Of a DNA stretch of 64,000 nucleotides, positions 47,311 to 58,926 are shown piece after piece. Positions within the stretch are counted from its first letter, which is position 1; the number at the start of each line of letters is the position of its first letter. The stretch covers positions 145,508-209,507 of the forward strand of contig QKYT01000061.1 of the NCBI GenBank assembly GCA_003550305.1, given 5' to 3'. This DNA is from Glomus cerebriforme. Its lineage: Eukaryota; Glomeromycota; Glomeromycetes; Glomerales; Glomeraceae. Under the pieces are notes generated by a model. It saw only the letters and a program-made list of their open reading frames with translations. It did not search any database and was not told where the DNA came from. The translations under genes and the position numbers were made by a program.

Positions 47311-48839
47311 TAGAGGTATGTTCTGAAATCTGGTCAATCCGGATATCTAGTCATCCATCTGAAAATTAATCAGATTCAGATTGATCCGTTTGTATCACCG
47401 GATTGACCGGATAGTTCAACAGATATCCGGTCAATCTGATGATCCATTTATATCACCGGATTCACCAGATTTACCAGATTTTTTATACTGTAATTAAAGG
47501 TGGGTTAAGTAGTCACTCTTACAAAAAGAAAAAAAAAGAACATTAGTAATGTTCATATATAATAAAATAAAAAAGAAACACTTTCCCATTTACCCCATTT
47601 ACCTTCAGGAGCTGAGCCGAAAAGTTCGTTCCTACAAAAAAGAAAAAAAAAATGAACATTAATAAATATTCTTGTATAATAAAATGAAAAGAAACACCCC
47701 ATTTATCCAATTTACCTTCAGGAGCTGAGCCAAAGAGTTCGTTCCTACAAAAAAGAAAAAAAAAATAAATGTTAATAAACGTTCTTATATAATAAAATAA
47801 AAAGAAACACCCCCCATTTACCCAATTTATCCCATTTATCTTTAGGAGCTGAGCTGAAGAGTTCATTCCTACAAAAAAGAAAAAAAAATGAATGTTAATA
47901 AATGTTCTTGTATAATAAAATGAAAAGAAACACCTCCCATTTACCCAATTTATCCCATTTACTTTCAGGAGCTGAGCCGAAGAGTTCATTCCTACAAAAA
48001 AGAAAAAAAAATGAACATTAATAAACATTCTTGTATAATAAAATGAAAAGAAACACCTCCATTTATCCAATTTACCTTCAGGAGCTAAGCCAAAGAGTTC
48101 GTTCCTACAAAAAGAAAAAAAATAAACGTTAATAAACATTCTTATATAATAAAATAAAAAAGAAACACCTCCCCTTTTACCCCATTTACCAATTTACCTT
48201 CAGGAGCTGAGCTGAAGAGTTCATTCCTACAAAAAAGAAAAAAAAATGAACATTAATAAACGTTCTTATATAATAAAATAAAAAAGAAACACACTTCTCT
48301 TTTATCCTATTTACCCCATTTACCTTCAGGAGCTGAGCCGAAGAATTCGTTCCTACAAAAAAGAAAAAAAATGAACGTTAGTAACGTTCTTATATTAAAG
48401 TTTAATAACCACCCCCTTCAATTACCCCCAGGAGTCGAGCCAAAGTGTTCGTTCCTAAAAAAAAAAAAAAAAAAGAACGTTAGCAACGCTCTTGTATTAA
48501 AGTTTAATAAAAAAAATACCTCACTACTCTCTTTTACCTCATTTACCTCCAGGAGCTGAGCCGAAGTGTTTGTTCTTACAAAAAAGAATAAAAAAGAACG
48601 TTAATAAACGTTCTTGTGTATTAAAATAAAAACAAAAACAAAAAAAAAATAAAAAAAAAATACCAGATTTGACCAGATTATCTGATCAATCTGGTTATCT
48701 GTGTAATATCTAATTAATCTGGTGTTATCCAACAGATCCATCTGGATTATCCAAAATCTGTTCATTCCTTAATTTGGATTATCCAATCCATTCAAAAATG
48801 GATGATGGATTGAATGGATTTCACCAGAGCATACCTCTA
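47311..48839. mobile_element. TIR element carrying a minisatellite array
   Basis: The ends TAGAGGTATGTTCTG (47311) and complement TAGAGGTATGCTCTGG (to 48839) are inverted, followed on both sides by CCGGAT/ATCTGGT-rich subterminal repeats. The 8-mers ATATACAA (47303) and TTATACAG (48840) share only 5 of 8 bases, so the duplication is not clean. TIR style resembles hAT. The interior is almost wholly the array at 47520-48630; no transposase. Confidence 0.7.
47520..48630. repeat. Minisatellite, about nine units of 105-127 bp
   Basis: Each unit contains GGAGCTGAGCCGAAGAGTTC, then GTTCCTACAAAAAAGAA, then a palindrome-like GAACGTTAATAAACGTTC and TATAATAAAAT, then a pyrimidine-rich CCCATTTACC(CCATTTA) spacer of variable length. 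Copies start near 47608, 47719, 47845, 47968, 48079, 48201, 48327, 48430 and 48550. An apparent 198-codon minus-strand frame is just the repeat translated. Confidence 0.88.
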
Positions 48840-48844
48840 TTATA

Positions 48845-49365
48845 CAGTTAACTCTTAATATATATATGCATCTCCTTTAGAATTAAATATAAGCATACAT
48901 ATATAGAGAGTGTGCATTTATAGAGAAGTATAAATTTTATATTATGGAATCATAATTTATTATTCTAAAACAAATAAAATAACTATTAATTAAAATACTA
49001 ATGTATGGTAGTTTGTGTTTATTTTCTTTTAATAAATTTTTTTACTAATTTTATATATTTATTTGCATTCTTTTATTGAAGTAAAAATGTATATATAATT
49101 TCTAAACTTTTTAACACTACCTTAGTACTGATAATTATTACCTCTGTACTATTATCCATTTCATCTAAATCATCATTAGAATTTTTCTTAAAATTTTTTA
49201 CAAGTTCTTTAATTATTTAATCATCATCAGAAATTTCATAAATAATATTCTCTTTAGAAATGTTAAGAAATTTTTTAGCTTTTATTGAATTAGAAAGATT
49301 AAGTATTTCAAGTATTTTGGATACTTTATGTCTAACATATTGCATTTTAACTAACATATTGATTA
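48845..49365 (-). pseudogene. Pogo/Tigger-like element 3' end fragment
   Basis: CAGTTAACTCTTAATATATA at 48845, after a TA, matches the end CAGTTAACTCTCTATATATA at 53599 next to a pogo relic. On the minus strand 49360-49135 reads VRHKVSKILEILNLSNSIKAKKFLNISKENIIYEISDDD...DLDEMDNSTE, a plausible acidic C-terminus of such a transposase. The rest is missing. Confidence 0.5.
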
Positions 49366-49578
49366 TGAATTAATTGTTATATAATATATACTAAAAATGA
49401 TATTATAATATTATGTAATATATATATTAGAAATTTTTAAAGATTTTTTTTGTTTTTTTTTTATTTTAACAAAATGAGTTTACTTGAAAAAAAGAAACAA
49501 AAAATGAGAAAAATATCAACAAGTAAAATACTAATATATAAAAACTAAATAAAATAACTGTTAATAAATTAAGTAAAA

Positions 49579-51203
49579 AGGCGGTAACTCTCCTTGCTGA
49601 TCCTTACGCCCATTTTTTTGAAGAAGTTTTGAAAAGAAAAGTTGCACTTTTTGGCTGTTTGTCCTAAGAAAACGGTTTTTTAGTCTTAGGAAAAGTTGCT
49701 CTACGATGCTGGATTCAATTAGAAAGGTTTAGAAAATTTATTATTTAGTGTCCGGCATACCAAGTTTCTTCGCAAGTCAGGTTCATGATAATTTTCAGTC
49801 ACTTACGTCTTTCTCATAAGTTGATATTCGAGCGGCCGTTTGGTATTCTAAGGTATGCTCTTCATGCACAAGACAGATAGGTTGAACTTGTGGCTGCTCT
49901 TGGTGGACCCAGGAGTGAGCCTAGTGTAGAGTTTCTTTAGAAGTTAAACAGCTTTTCGTAGAGTTGACACATGAGCTTGACGCAGCAAGGAGAGGCTTTT
50001 CTGGAGTATAAGTTTGGTGGTAAATCCCTTTATATAATTTTAATATTCATTTTTGTTAATGGAAAGGTGAAAGAACATCAAGATTTTAGTGCTCATGAAG
50101 ATAAATATCAAACCAGCTTTGGATTTTCCATATACCACTATATCAAGTCTGCTAACTTTGGCTGCAAATTTGAAAGAACTACTATAGAGCAGTTCCTTTG
50201 GCAGGAGATGGGGAGGTACTGAAATTTTGATTGATAGCCAATCATCTATTGATGATTAGTTCTCTTGTTGTAATACATTTCTTAGTTTTTGTTTCACAGT
50301 GGTAATCCCTATTTTTGCTAACATCATTAGTAGTAAAATAGAAAAATTAATAAAAAGTAGAAAAGGTTCATGAAGACGTTGGGTACAGAGTCGGATGTGT
50401 TAATTGGGTAATTTTAGTTTGGGTGTACTGGAAACAAAATAGTTGTATTTTCTGCAATAGGTATATCAAGGATCAAGATTTTTCGATAGGGTTGGATGTA
50501 ATCCTAGTACCTCTATGTATTCACATATAAATGAAGTTTTGAGTAAGTAGTCATCTTGATTCGCTGAAATATGAAGCATTCGAGCTATGAGGAATTGGCT
50601 TATTTTAGGACTTACTCCTACTGGGATGCAGCGGCTATAAAATTATATAGATTGGCAAGGTACTATGTGATGACCTTCAGACGAATCAGTATAAGCAGTC
50701 ATCTTGATTTATCTGTAATATTCGTTAGGATAATAGTGGGTACCAGTTTTGGTAAAGAAGTATTAGAGGTAGTAGTAGGTTTATTTTCTTTCTTGTATCT
50801 TTTAGTTATAGTATTAGATAGTTTTTCTTTCTTTCTGAAGGTTAGTACTAGTAGCCAGCTTCTATAATTCCTCTTATAAAAGTGATAAATTTTATAATGA
50901 ATCGTACTAGTTTGAAGATCCAAAAGTGTTGAGAGAAGATTCAAAAGAACTGATTAAAAGGTTTTTTATTTAGTGCTAGCACCGGAGTGTGAGGGAACAT
51001 ACTAATATTTAAGAAAGTCTTGCTTTTAGTCCTCACTCTAAGGACTTATGCTACATAAGTGTGATGCGTTAGGATTTTCCTTTTAGATGGAGATCTTATA
51101 TCTGAGCTATATAATTTTATTTGTTATTGTATTTTGGGCAATGCCCACCAATTTACAGAATAAAGTTCATGCAACAGCATGTCTTCAAAAAAAAAAATAA
51201 ATA
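49579..51203 (+). mobile_element. Poly(A)-tailed retroinsertion with 16-bp target duplication
   Basis: The 16-mer AATAAATTAAGTAAAA occurs at 49563-49578 and again at 51204-51219, bracketing 1,625 bp whose base composition is clearly less AT-rich than its surroundings. The right end has AATAAAG (51162), then about 20 bases later a poly-A stretch (51187-51198). This is the signature of target-primed reverse transcription. Short open frames inside (49971-50222, 50571-50867) show no reverse transcriptase. It could be a 5'-truncated LINE or a processed copy of a host transcript. Confidence 0.85.
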
Positions 51204-51219
51204 AATAAATTAAGTAAAA

Positions 51220-52437
51220 CCTAAAAAAAGGTTGGAATTTTTTTATATTTACTAAAAAAAAAGAACACTAAAGTTGTAAATGTAAACATGCAGTAAACCA
51301 AATGGTATGAAAGTATATTTGGCACTTAGCTGCCATAAAATAAACCAAATAACTAGTTGCAATTAAATAGTAGCCAAATTTTCATTTACTATAATATTTT
51401 TTTTCATCTTATTAAATATCTTTTTTTTATTAATATCATTAAAGTTTATGTTTGAATTATAAATTACTCTTAGCATATATTTTATTAGAAGATTTTTTAT
51501 ATATTAAATTAATTAATATCATAATAAATTAGCATTTAATATTAAAAAAAAAAAATTTAATATTAAATTAATAAATTACTAAATAATATTTTCAAATTAA
51601 ACTTTAATAGTTAGATTAGCCCTTTAGAATAGTTCTTATATACATTTATAATTATTATATCTGATTAGAAAAAATAATTAATAATATAAAAATTTTTTTT
51701 TGCAAATTTTCATATGGCAGATTTTCTTACAAATTATTTAAAATTCAGAATTGATATCAGATATTGGATTTATAATCAGATTTAATTAGTTCAATTTATA
51801 ATCAGTTCAAAGTTTAATAAATCAGTTATATTAAACTGGTTACAACTGATTAATCAGTTTTAAAATTTTTTTTTTTAAAAATTTATTATAAAATATATAT
51901 ATATAAAATATTTCAAAAATAAATTGCAATATAAATATATAAAAAAAATTAAATAATATATAGTATCAATAAGTAGTTTATAGTTTTTATTTGTTTATAA
52001 TTAAAAATTTATAATTTAATAAAAGTAATAAAATATTGGTTAAAATTTACTATTTATTATATTAAAAGGGAAAATGTAGTTAGCGATCCCTATTGCCATA
52101 GCGACCCCCTATAAAGTTAGCCAATAAAATTGAAGTAATATAATAATATATGCACTACGTGTTATTCTTGTCTTGTGTTACTACATTTGTAAATATCACG
52201 TTTATCATGTAAATATCACATATTGCAATAAATAATATCACGTCCTTACGTCCTTGTCATACATATGTAATATACTGCTTAAAATTTAACAAAAAAATTT
52301 TTTTTGTAAAAACTTTTCTATTTTGCTTTATTAAATAAAGAACACTTGTAAATTACAATACTAAATCCTTTTTTTATTTTATTTCTTGTTAAAATAAAAC
52401 ATATTTAATATATCTTGCAATATTACTTTTTATATGC
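51220..52437. other. AT-rich DNA, no gene
   Basis: 1.2 kb, with a TCAGTTTAATAA/AACTGGTTACAACTGATT word cluster at 51775-51865 that forms inverted pairs, and GCCAATAAAA at 52120-52129. No coding support. Confidence 0.45.
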
Positions 52438-53145
52438 AGTATAGAAGAAATTATTCAAAATGCAGAGTTTAAAACTTTGTTAGCTTATGATAGTTCAGAA
52501 GACTTTTCTGATACTGACAGGTAAGTATTAAATTAACCTATTTTAGGCATTATCTAAATGGAAGGAAATATAATTGAGAATATATATAGTAAAATAGAAA
52601 GTATTGAAGAAAGTATTGAAGAGGATGAAAATACTAAAGAAAATGATACCGAAGAGAATAATACTTTAAAACTTTATATTGGTAAAACCTTTCATAATTG
52701 GGATCATGTAGTGAGGTTCATGAAGAAATATGCCATTGCTAAAGGCCATGAAGTACGAATTGGTGGTAGTGGAAAGGTAGATAAAATAATAAATAAAGTA
52801 ATAAAATGAAGTTATTTGTATTGCCATGCAGAAAAAGCCAAATCTAAACAAATAAGTCAATCAAATATATCTTCTTGCTGAGTAGAATGTCCATGAAAAA
52901 TTAATATATGGTTTAAGAAAGGAAAGGGCTATTTAGAAGTCACAACTTTTAATGATAAGCATATTGGCCATGAGTGTCATCCATTAGCAAATAAATTTGT
53001 TTCAACATTACGAAAATTGCCAGAAGAAATCCTTGAAGAAATTCAGTTTTTAACTGTTATTGCCAAAATGAATGCAACAGTACAATATCGAATTATTCGA
53101 GAAAAGTTCAAAACAAGAATATATTGACTAGACCTTTATAATGCT
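52438..53145 (+). pseudogene. Second MULE transposase, N-terminal FAR1-type fragment
   Basis: The exon-like IEEIIQNAEFKTLLAYDSSEDFSDTD is followed by an intron, an acidic leader and LYIGKTFHNWDHVVRFMKKYAIAKGHEVRIGG, then after stops YLYCHAEKAKSKQISQSN, C-x-VECP-x-KINIWFKKGKGYLEVTTFNDKHIGHECHPL. This is a FAR1/WRKY-GCM1-type zinc domain with Cys and His ligands. It stops after a helical EEILEEIQFLTVIAKMNATVQYRIIREKF at a repeat junction near 53145. The catalytic region is absent. Confidence 0.72.
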
Positions 53146-53167
53146 ATTAGTAAATTTCACCGTGATT

Positions 53168-53263
53168 ACCTGATATATAGCAGATTTTCTGCATTTTGGA
53201 TACCTGATATTTATAAGATATCTGTAAAATATCTGTAAGATAGATCAGTTTTTGACCAGTGAA
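53168..53263 (-). repeat. Truncated copy of the CACTGGTC foldback element
   Basis: The complement begins CACTGGTCAAAAACTGATCT and runs parallel to the left end of the element at 24178 for about 95 bp, including TCCAAAATGCAGAAAATCTG. The other end is missing. Confidence 0.85.
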
Positions 53264-53598
53264 TGACCCGGCAACCCAGTTTTTAATTTTTTTTCAAAAA
53301 ATTTTATATGTAAAATTCATATGAAATTTTTTGTAATTTTTTAAAAAATTGTATCTGATATAGTAATAATATATAAATTTTTTTTTTAAAATTTAACACA
53401 GATTGACCCGGCCAGTTATAAGAACTAATTTTATTACTTTGTGTTGCCTAATGCAAAAAAAAACTAAAATTTCATATAAAATATATACTGAAATTTTGCA
53501 TTGATATCAGTTTTAACTTGAATTTAATGATTTACAAAAAAAATCTGATATAAAAATATTAAAAATTCATCTAAAAAAGTAATTTACTTTTATTTATA

Positions 53599-55320
53599 CA
53601 GTTAACTCTCTATATATACACCACTTATATATGTATACCCTTTAAATATGCATCTTTTAACTCAGTCCCAAATTGGAAAATTAGTGCTTGATGCACATTT
53701 TTTATTTATATTGTACAATAATTTTCTGATTTTGTCTATATTAAAATTTTTTATTTATATGCATTTACATGACTTCGATATAATCTTTGCTGTAATAAAA
53801 ATAATAAAATTCATTTTATTTCTATATATATATATAACTGATTATAAATAATCTCAAATAATCATAAATACATCTGACTATTTGTTAAAAATTATCTTTT
53901 TAATCATATTTCAGATATACACAACATGTATAATATGATGCATGCTATGCATAATGTGCTGTGATAAAAATATATATAAGCATTGCAATTACAGTTTTTA
54001 AATATATTACCATAAGAATGTTAAATCAATATGTCCCTTAAAAAGAGAGTTTTTTTAACTGATGTTCAAAAATATGAACTTTCTTTATGCTAATAATAAT
54101 AAAAAAATTCAAGTTCAATATGCTGACTAGATTAAACAAAAATGAAAAGTTAGGGTTGATGAAAGTATAATAATACAAATTTTGCAAAATAAAAATAAAA
54201 GACTTTCTACTGAAGTCATTCATTTAGAATAAAAATGAAATAGACCTGTTACCTTTTCAGAACTTGAACTTGTACTTAAAGATTTCATAATGAACTATTA
54301 GCATAGAGTAATTTTGAGTGATGTAATATTAATTGAAAAAGCTAAATTATTAGCAAGTAGGTTGGAAATTCCTGAGAATGCATTGCAATTCTCTTCTGAT
54401 TGGCTTTAAGGATTTAAAAAATATAATGAAATTTATCAGCAAAAATTCTAAGGTGAAGCAGCATCTGCTNACCAAAATGCTATTATTGAAGCTTTACCAT
54501 TATTATATGAAAAGTATGCTAATTATCCTCTTGAACAGATTTATAATATGAATAAGACTGGACTTTTTTATTGGTATGTATTTCTTTAATAATTTTTCTA
54601 ATATTAATTTTTTTTTATAATTTTTTCTATTATAATTATATAAATTAATGCAATATTTTCTTTTGTACTAGAACCAGATCAAACATTAGCTACAAGACAT
54701 CTTTTTGGATATAAAAAAAATAAAGAACGTCTTTCTGTAGCTTTGTGTGCAAATGAGATTACACAAATTACCTCCTTTAATAATTGAAAAATATGCAAAT
54801 CCACAATGTTTTAAAAATATTAACATTTGCAATTTGTCAATGATATACTAAAATAATACCAAAGTCTGGATACTTACAACTCTCTTTTAAGAATGGATTT
54901 TAGATTTTAATTATCAAGTTGTATGAAAATATGAAAATCAACAGGTTTTACTGCTTCTTGATAATTGTACAAGTCACAAGTTGGAAGGTTTATCCCTTTC
55001 ATATGTTAATATTCATTTTTTACTTCCAAATACAACATCAAAAATTCAGCCGATGGATGCTGGAATTATTATGTCTTTTAAAAAACACTATCATTATTAT
55101 CATCATATTAGATAAGTACAGTATATATGTAAATAATGTTTAATTTTTATTTTATTTTTTTTTATTTTAGCTGGATATTAGAACAATATAATATTTATTG
55201 ATTACATGCACGTGAGCTGAAATAAAGTCGCTGTTTCTTTACTGCAGATATTCTTCATGCGCTTCAATTTATTAATTACTTTATTACTTTAGCTGGTAAT
55301 ATAAAATAAATTATAGGGCA
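53599..55320 (+). pseudogene. Pogo/Tigger-like transposon relic
   Basis: The left end CAGTTAACTCTCTATATATA at 53599 follows a TA. The ORF start at 54031 (MSLKKRVFLTDVQKYELSLC) fits the pogo HTH. Then come VTFSELELVLKDF, LLASRLEIPENALQFSSDWL (CENP-B-type HTH), YPLEQIYNMNKTGLFYW (first catalytic-Asp region, here Asn), LATRHLFGYKKNKERLSVALCAN, LLLLDNCTSHKLEGLSLSYVNIHFLPPNTTSKIQPMDAGIIMSFKKHY with the DNC...PMDAG signature. Many stops; the right terminus was not found. Confidence 0.85.
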
Positions 55321-56638
55321 AAGACAATCAGAAACGGGACACATATATTCCACTAAACTACGGTTATTTAGTGACCTACAGCTAAATGCTTCCTTTAGTC
55401 ATCATAAATAAATCATAAATAAAATTTCTAAGATAAGAGTCACATTTGATTGGTTAGATTTTAATATGTCATTTCCCGTTGTTACTTGTTGCTTGTTAGC
55501 GAGAGTGTAAATATCTAAAAAAAGGTATTAATATTTTTGTGAATGACCAAAAGTTTCTTGTTGTAAAATACTTTTTAAATATGAGAATAATATACCAAGA
55601 ACACTTAGCACAATATGAGAATAATGTAATATGCCAAGAACACTTAGCTTTACTTAAAATAATGTGTCCTCCCCTTTTGATATACTATACATCGAATAAC
55701 TATTTTAAAGATACAAAAAATGATTTTATTTCGAAAATGTGAAATGATGAAGAATAATACTCAAAGTTGGTTGATGCCTAATGAGACAAGAACAAAATTA
55801 TCAATTTTTAATATTACAGAATTTTATAAGTCAGTGAGTCACTTTTCTCCGAGTTCATATAATTGTTCTGATGTTAATTTTAACAATAAATCTACTAATT
55901 CATTACGCTGATACGCTCACTGTCCTTGGCCGACAATATTATTTACGAACGATTTTTGAAATGTCATCGTTACACGAGTTGATTGTATGCTGAAATGATT
56001 GCTTACCAGTAAAATAAAAAAGAATTTATAACCGTATAAGTTTGTCTGGTGTATAACTGTATATTTACGCAACGATATCATCAGCATTCATTATGCAGAT
56101 GATCATAAAAAACAGCATGAGTGGTACGAAGATCGGTACATGTGAGCATAAGTGGGCATAACCGTCATAGTATCAAATTGACAGGTAAGACAAGATGGAA
56201 TTAATTAATTACCGCATGATAAAATTTTAGACCAATCTAAACCATCTTTAATACTGATATACAATATATTATTGGTTGAGGTTTAATCTTTAGATAAGAG
56301 CATATGGCAATTTGAGGACGAGTCAAGATTATTTTGATTATGTCAGTTTTTACACGCTAAAATATTTTATGTACAAGATTTAAATTTACTTTTTATAGAT
56401 TACAATATGACTTACTTTTGGTTGTTCATTAAAATAAAAATTATATTAATTATATTAATTAGAATTTTTACAAAATAATAAAAATACCTGACACCATTAT
56501 TCTACAAAATTAAGAATTAAAAAAACTTTTTCTAATTATATAATAATCTACTTGAATCTAAAATATCTTTTAATTTTAATATCTAAAATTTACAAAATAA
56601 AATAAAATAAAAAATGAAAATGAAAAATAAAAATATAT
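55321..56638. other. Intergenic, left side of the right-hand gene block
   Basis: 1.3 kb. Short frames at 55539-55911 have no family resemblance. A stretch near 55920-56200 is GC-richer than average but has no recognisable gene. Confidence 0.45.
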
Positions 56639-58926
56639 TTAACCTAACGAAGATTCGCTTGCCAATTTAATAAATGTTATGAATGTATCCTATAAAATAA
56701 TAATAATAATAAATCATTAATTTTATAATAATAATAATAATAATAAATTTTATACAAGTAAATTCTTACCTCTTTTGTACAATCTAAGGTTTTATTATCA
56801 TTATCTATAGAAATTGTGGAATGAAGTTGTTTTGAATAAAAAGCTGATAATTTCCCATAATTTCCTGGTGAAATTACCTATAAAAAAAAAATTTAAAAAA
56901 TAGAAATAAGAATTAATTTATATATACATATCACGTACTTTAATTTTATCCTACTTACTCTATAATCAGTTTTACTAAAAATCCAACTTTCAATAATAGC
57001 GTTATTTACGCTATCAGGATTGTCAAGATTATCAAGATTTGAATTAGTGGATAATCCAGAAACAATTAAATGTTCAAATTTTTGTACTGCTTCATTTCTT
57101 AATTCTGATGAATCCGTTACAAGATAATAAATAACTTTTTGATAAGGAGCTGCATAAGTTTGAGTAAGTTGATCCGCGCAATTAAAATAATGTTCATAAT
57201 CTTGTAATGAATTAAATTCATTTTGAGTATTAATTTGTATTCCAACAGTAAATATACTTGGAAGAGCGAATAATGATGTGTATTGAGAAATAAATGATAA
57301 AGCATTTGGTGCAGGACGAAATAAATAATCAAGAACACATCCAAAAGTTGTATGTGGTCTTAATCCCAGTTCTTTTAATGATTGAGAATAAAATTTCGAA
57401 TCAAAAGATCTTATAATCATTCCACGATTTGAATAAAATTTTATAAAAGGACTCTGATATTTTGTCGTCCAATTAGAAAGCATAAATTGTTGATCCAAAT
57501 TTTTTGCATCAAAATCTATAACATTTAACTCGCTCGTTTCAAGTTCTCGAATATCAGATGATGGATTTAATGAATCATGACTCCAATCAATATTTGGTGA
57601 ATTAAAAATAGTTTCAAGCGGAAAAGGAGTTTGCCAATCCGCAAGGAACGCTCGATTTGTAAGCAAAGCAAATATAAATGCGGATGTCATTCCAAGAATT
57701 CTGATAACAAAAAAAAAAAAAAAAATTAAATAAGTCATTTTTTAATAAAAGCAAAGAAATTATTATATATATTTTTGTTTTGTCTTTTCTTACCGATCAG
57801 ATAATCCGCCACAATTATTTTTATCATCACAAATATAACTAATATATCGTTGCACTTCATTTCCTGATAAGATGTCTTCATGTAATCTCGAATAATTATG
57901 TTGCCAAGAACCACAAGAAGTATCTAAACTTTCGTCTGTATTCATTTCTAATATTTGAGTTTTATTAATAAATTCTCGTTCTTCCTCAGAAAGTGATTCA
58001 ATAACATCATCATAAGTAAAATGAGTTTTATGTCTCATATAAACATAATTAGAATAATCGTTTATAGGATAATCTTGATTTTGATTCTCTGAACCATTCA
58101 CATCATATCTAATTGGAATTGTATTATTCTTCTTATTTTTAAGTTTATTTGGTAAACCATCCATAAAATTAAAATCAATTTCTTTATCAGATTTTTCAAA
58201 TTCATTTAATTTATTTTCATCTTTTGAAATGGCATCATTATTATTTGAAAGATTTTCATTAGAAGGATTTAATCCTTCATCTTCTATATCATCTATGATA
58301 TCATCTTTTTCTTCTTTTACTTCATTTATCTCTATTTGATCAGATTTCATATCATCTTCAGGTGGAAGTTCCGAATCTTGAACAGGATTTACAACTTCAG
58401 TAAAATCTTGATCAATTATTACGTTATTTTCAACAAGATCAATATTTTCATTTTGATCATAAACAGAGTTTTCAATAATATTATCATTTTTAAAATCATC
58501 ATTATTTATATTATCGATTTGATCAACAATATTTGAATCATTAATATTATTAACATTAATAATAGAAAGTTCAGAAAGGTCATCATCAAAAGGAAGACCT
58601 AAACCACTTAAAGCACCTAAAAATACCACAAGAGAACCACAAAACATTAAAATAAAGAACATACTCCTTATATCAATTATTGAAGATTTAGATAAATTAG
58701 CATCAATTTTTTTAAATTTTGAAGGAGTAGGAGGAGGAGTTAAAGGAGCAACATTATCATTTAATAAATTATTTAAATGAGATTTTTTTGATAATGTATC
58801 AATTGGTTTAAGATATGTAGAATTATTTCTTGTATTATCAGTTACAGGATTCTCAGGTGTATTATTTATACTAGTATTACGTCGATGAGCCTTTTGCCCA
58901 GTTGTTGATTGATTTTGCGGTGACAT
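56639..58926 (-). CDS. Type II membrane protein with GT37-like fucosyltransferase domain
   Basis: Probable Golgi glycosyltransferase. Four exons (57794-58926, 56959-57700, 56770-56877, 56639-56689) give 677 residues. The N-terminus is Asn/Pro-rich and cytosolic. One membrane segment (about residues 88-110, MFFILMFCGSLVVFLGALSGLGL) fits a signal anchor, followed by a long Asp/Asn/Glu-rich low-complexity stem (to about 270). The catalytic part has CGGLSDRILGMTSAFIFALLTNRAFLADW, which closely resembles motif I (GLGNRxL...ALLTDRVLLVD) of plant xyloglucan and related alpha-fucosyltransferases. SWIFSKTDYRVISPGNYGKLSAF resembles the C-terminal GT37 motif. Acceptor unknown. Stem length is unusual and the low-complexity tract is AT-driven. 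The first ATG (58926) is used. Divergent to the oxidase gene. Confidence 0.8.

Noticed and set aside
47543..48139. 198-codon open frame with repeating NELFG/FFFF pattern
   Set aside because: It is the translated minisatellite; the repeat unit length is only by chance close to a multiple of three in part of the array.
47520..48630. CRISPR-like repeat-spacer look
   Set aside because: Spacers are near-identical and low-complexity, there are no cas genes, and the genome is eukaryotic.
53599..55320. CENP-B or a domesticated host gene
   Set aside because: Numerous stops and a TIR-like end next to TA show it to be a pogo-type relic.
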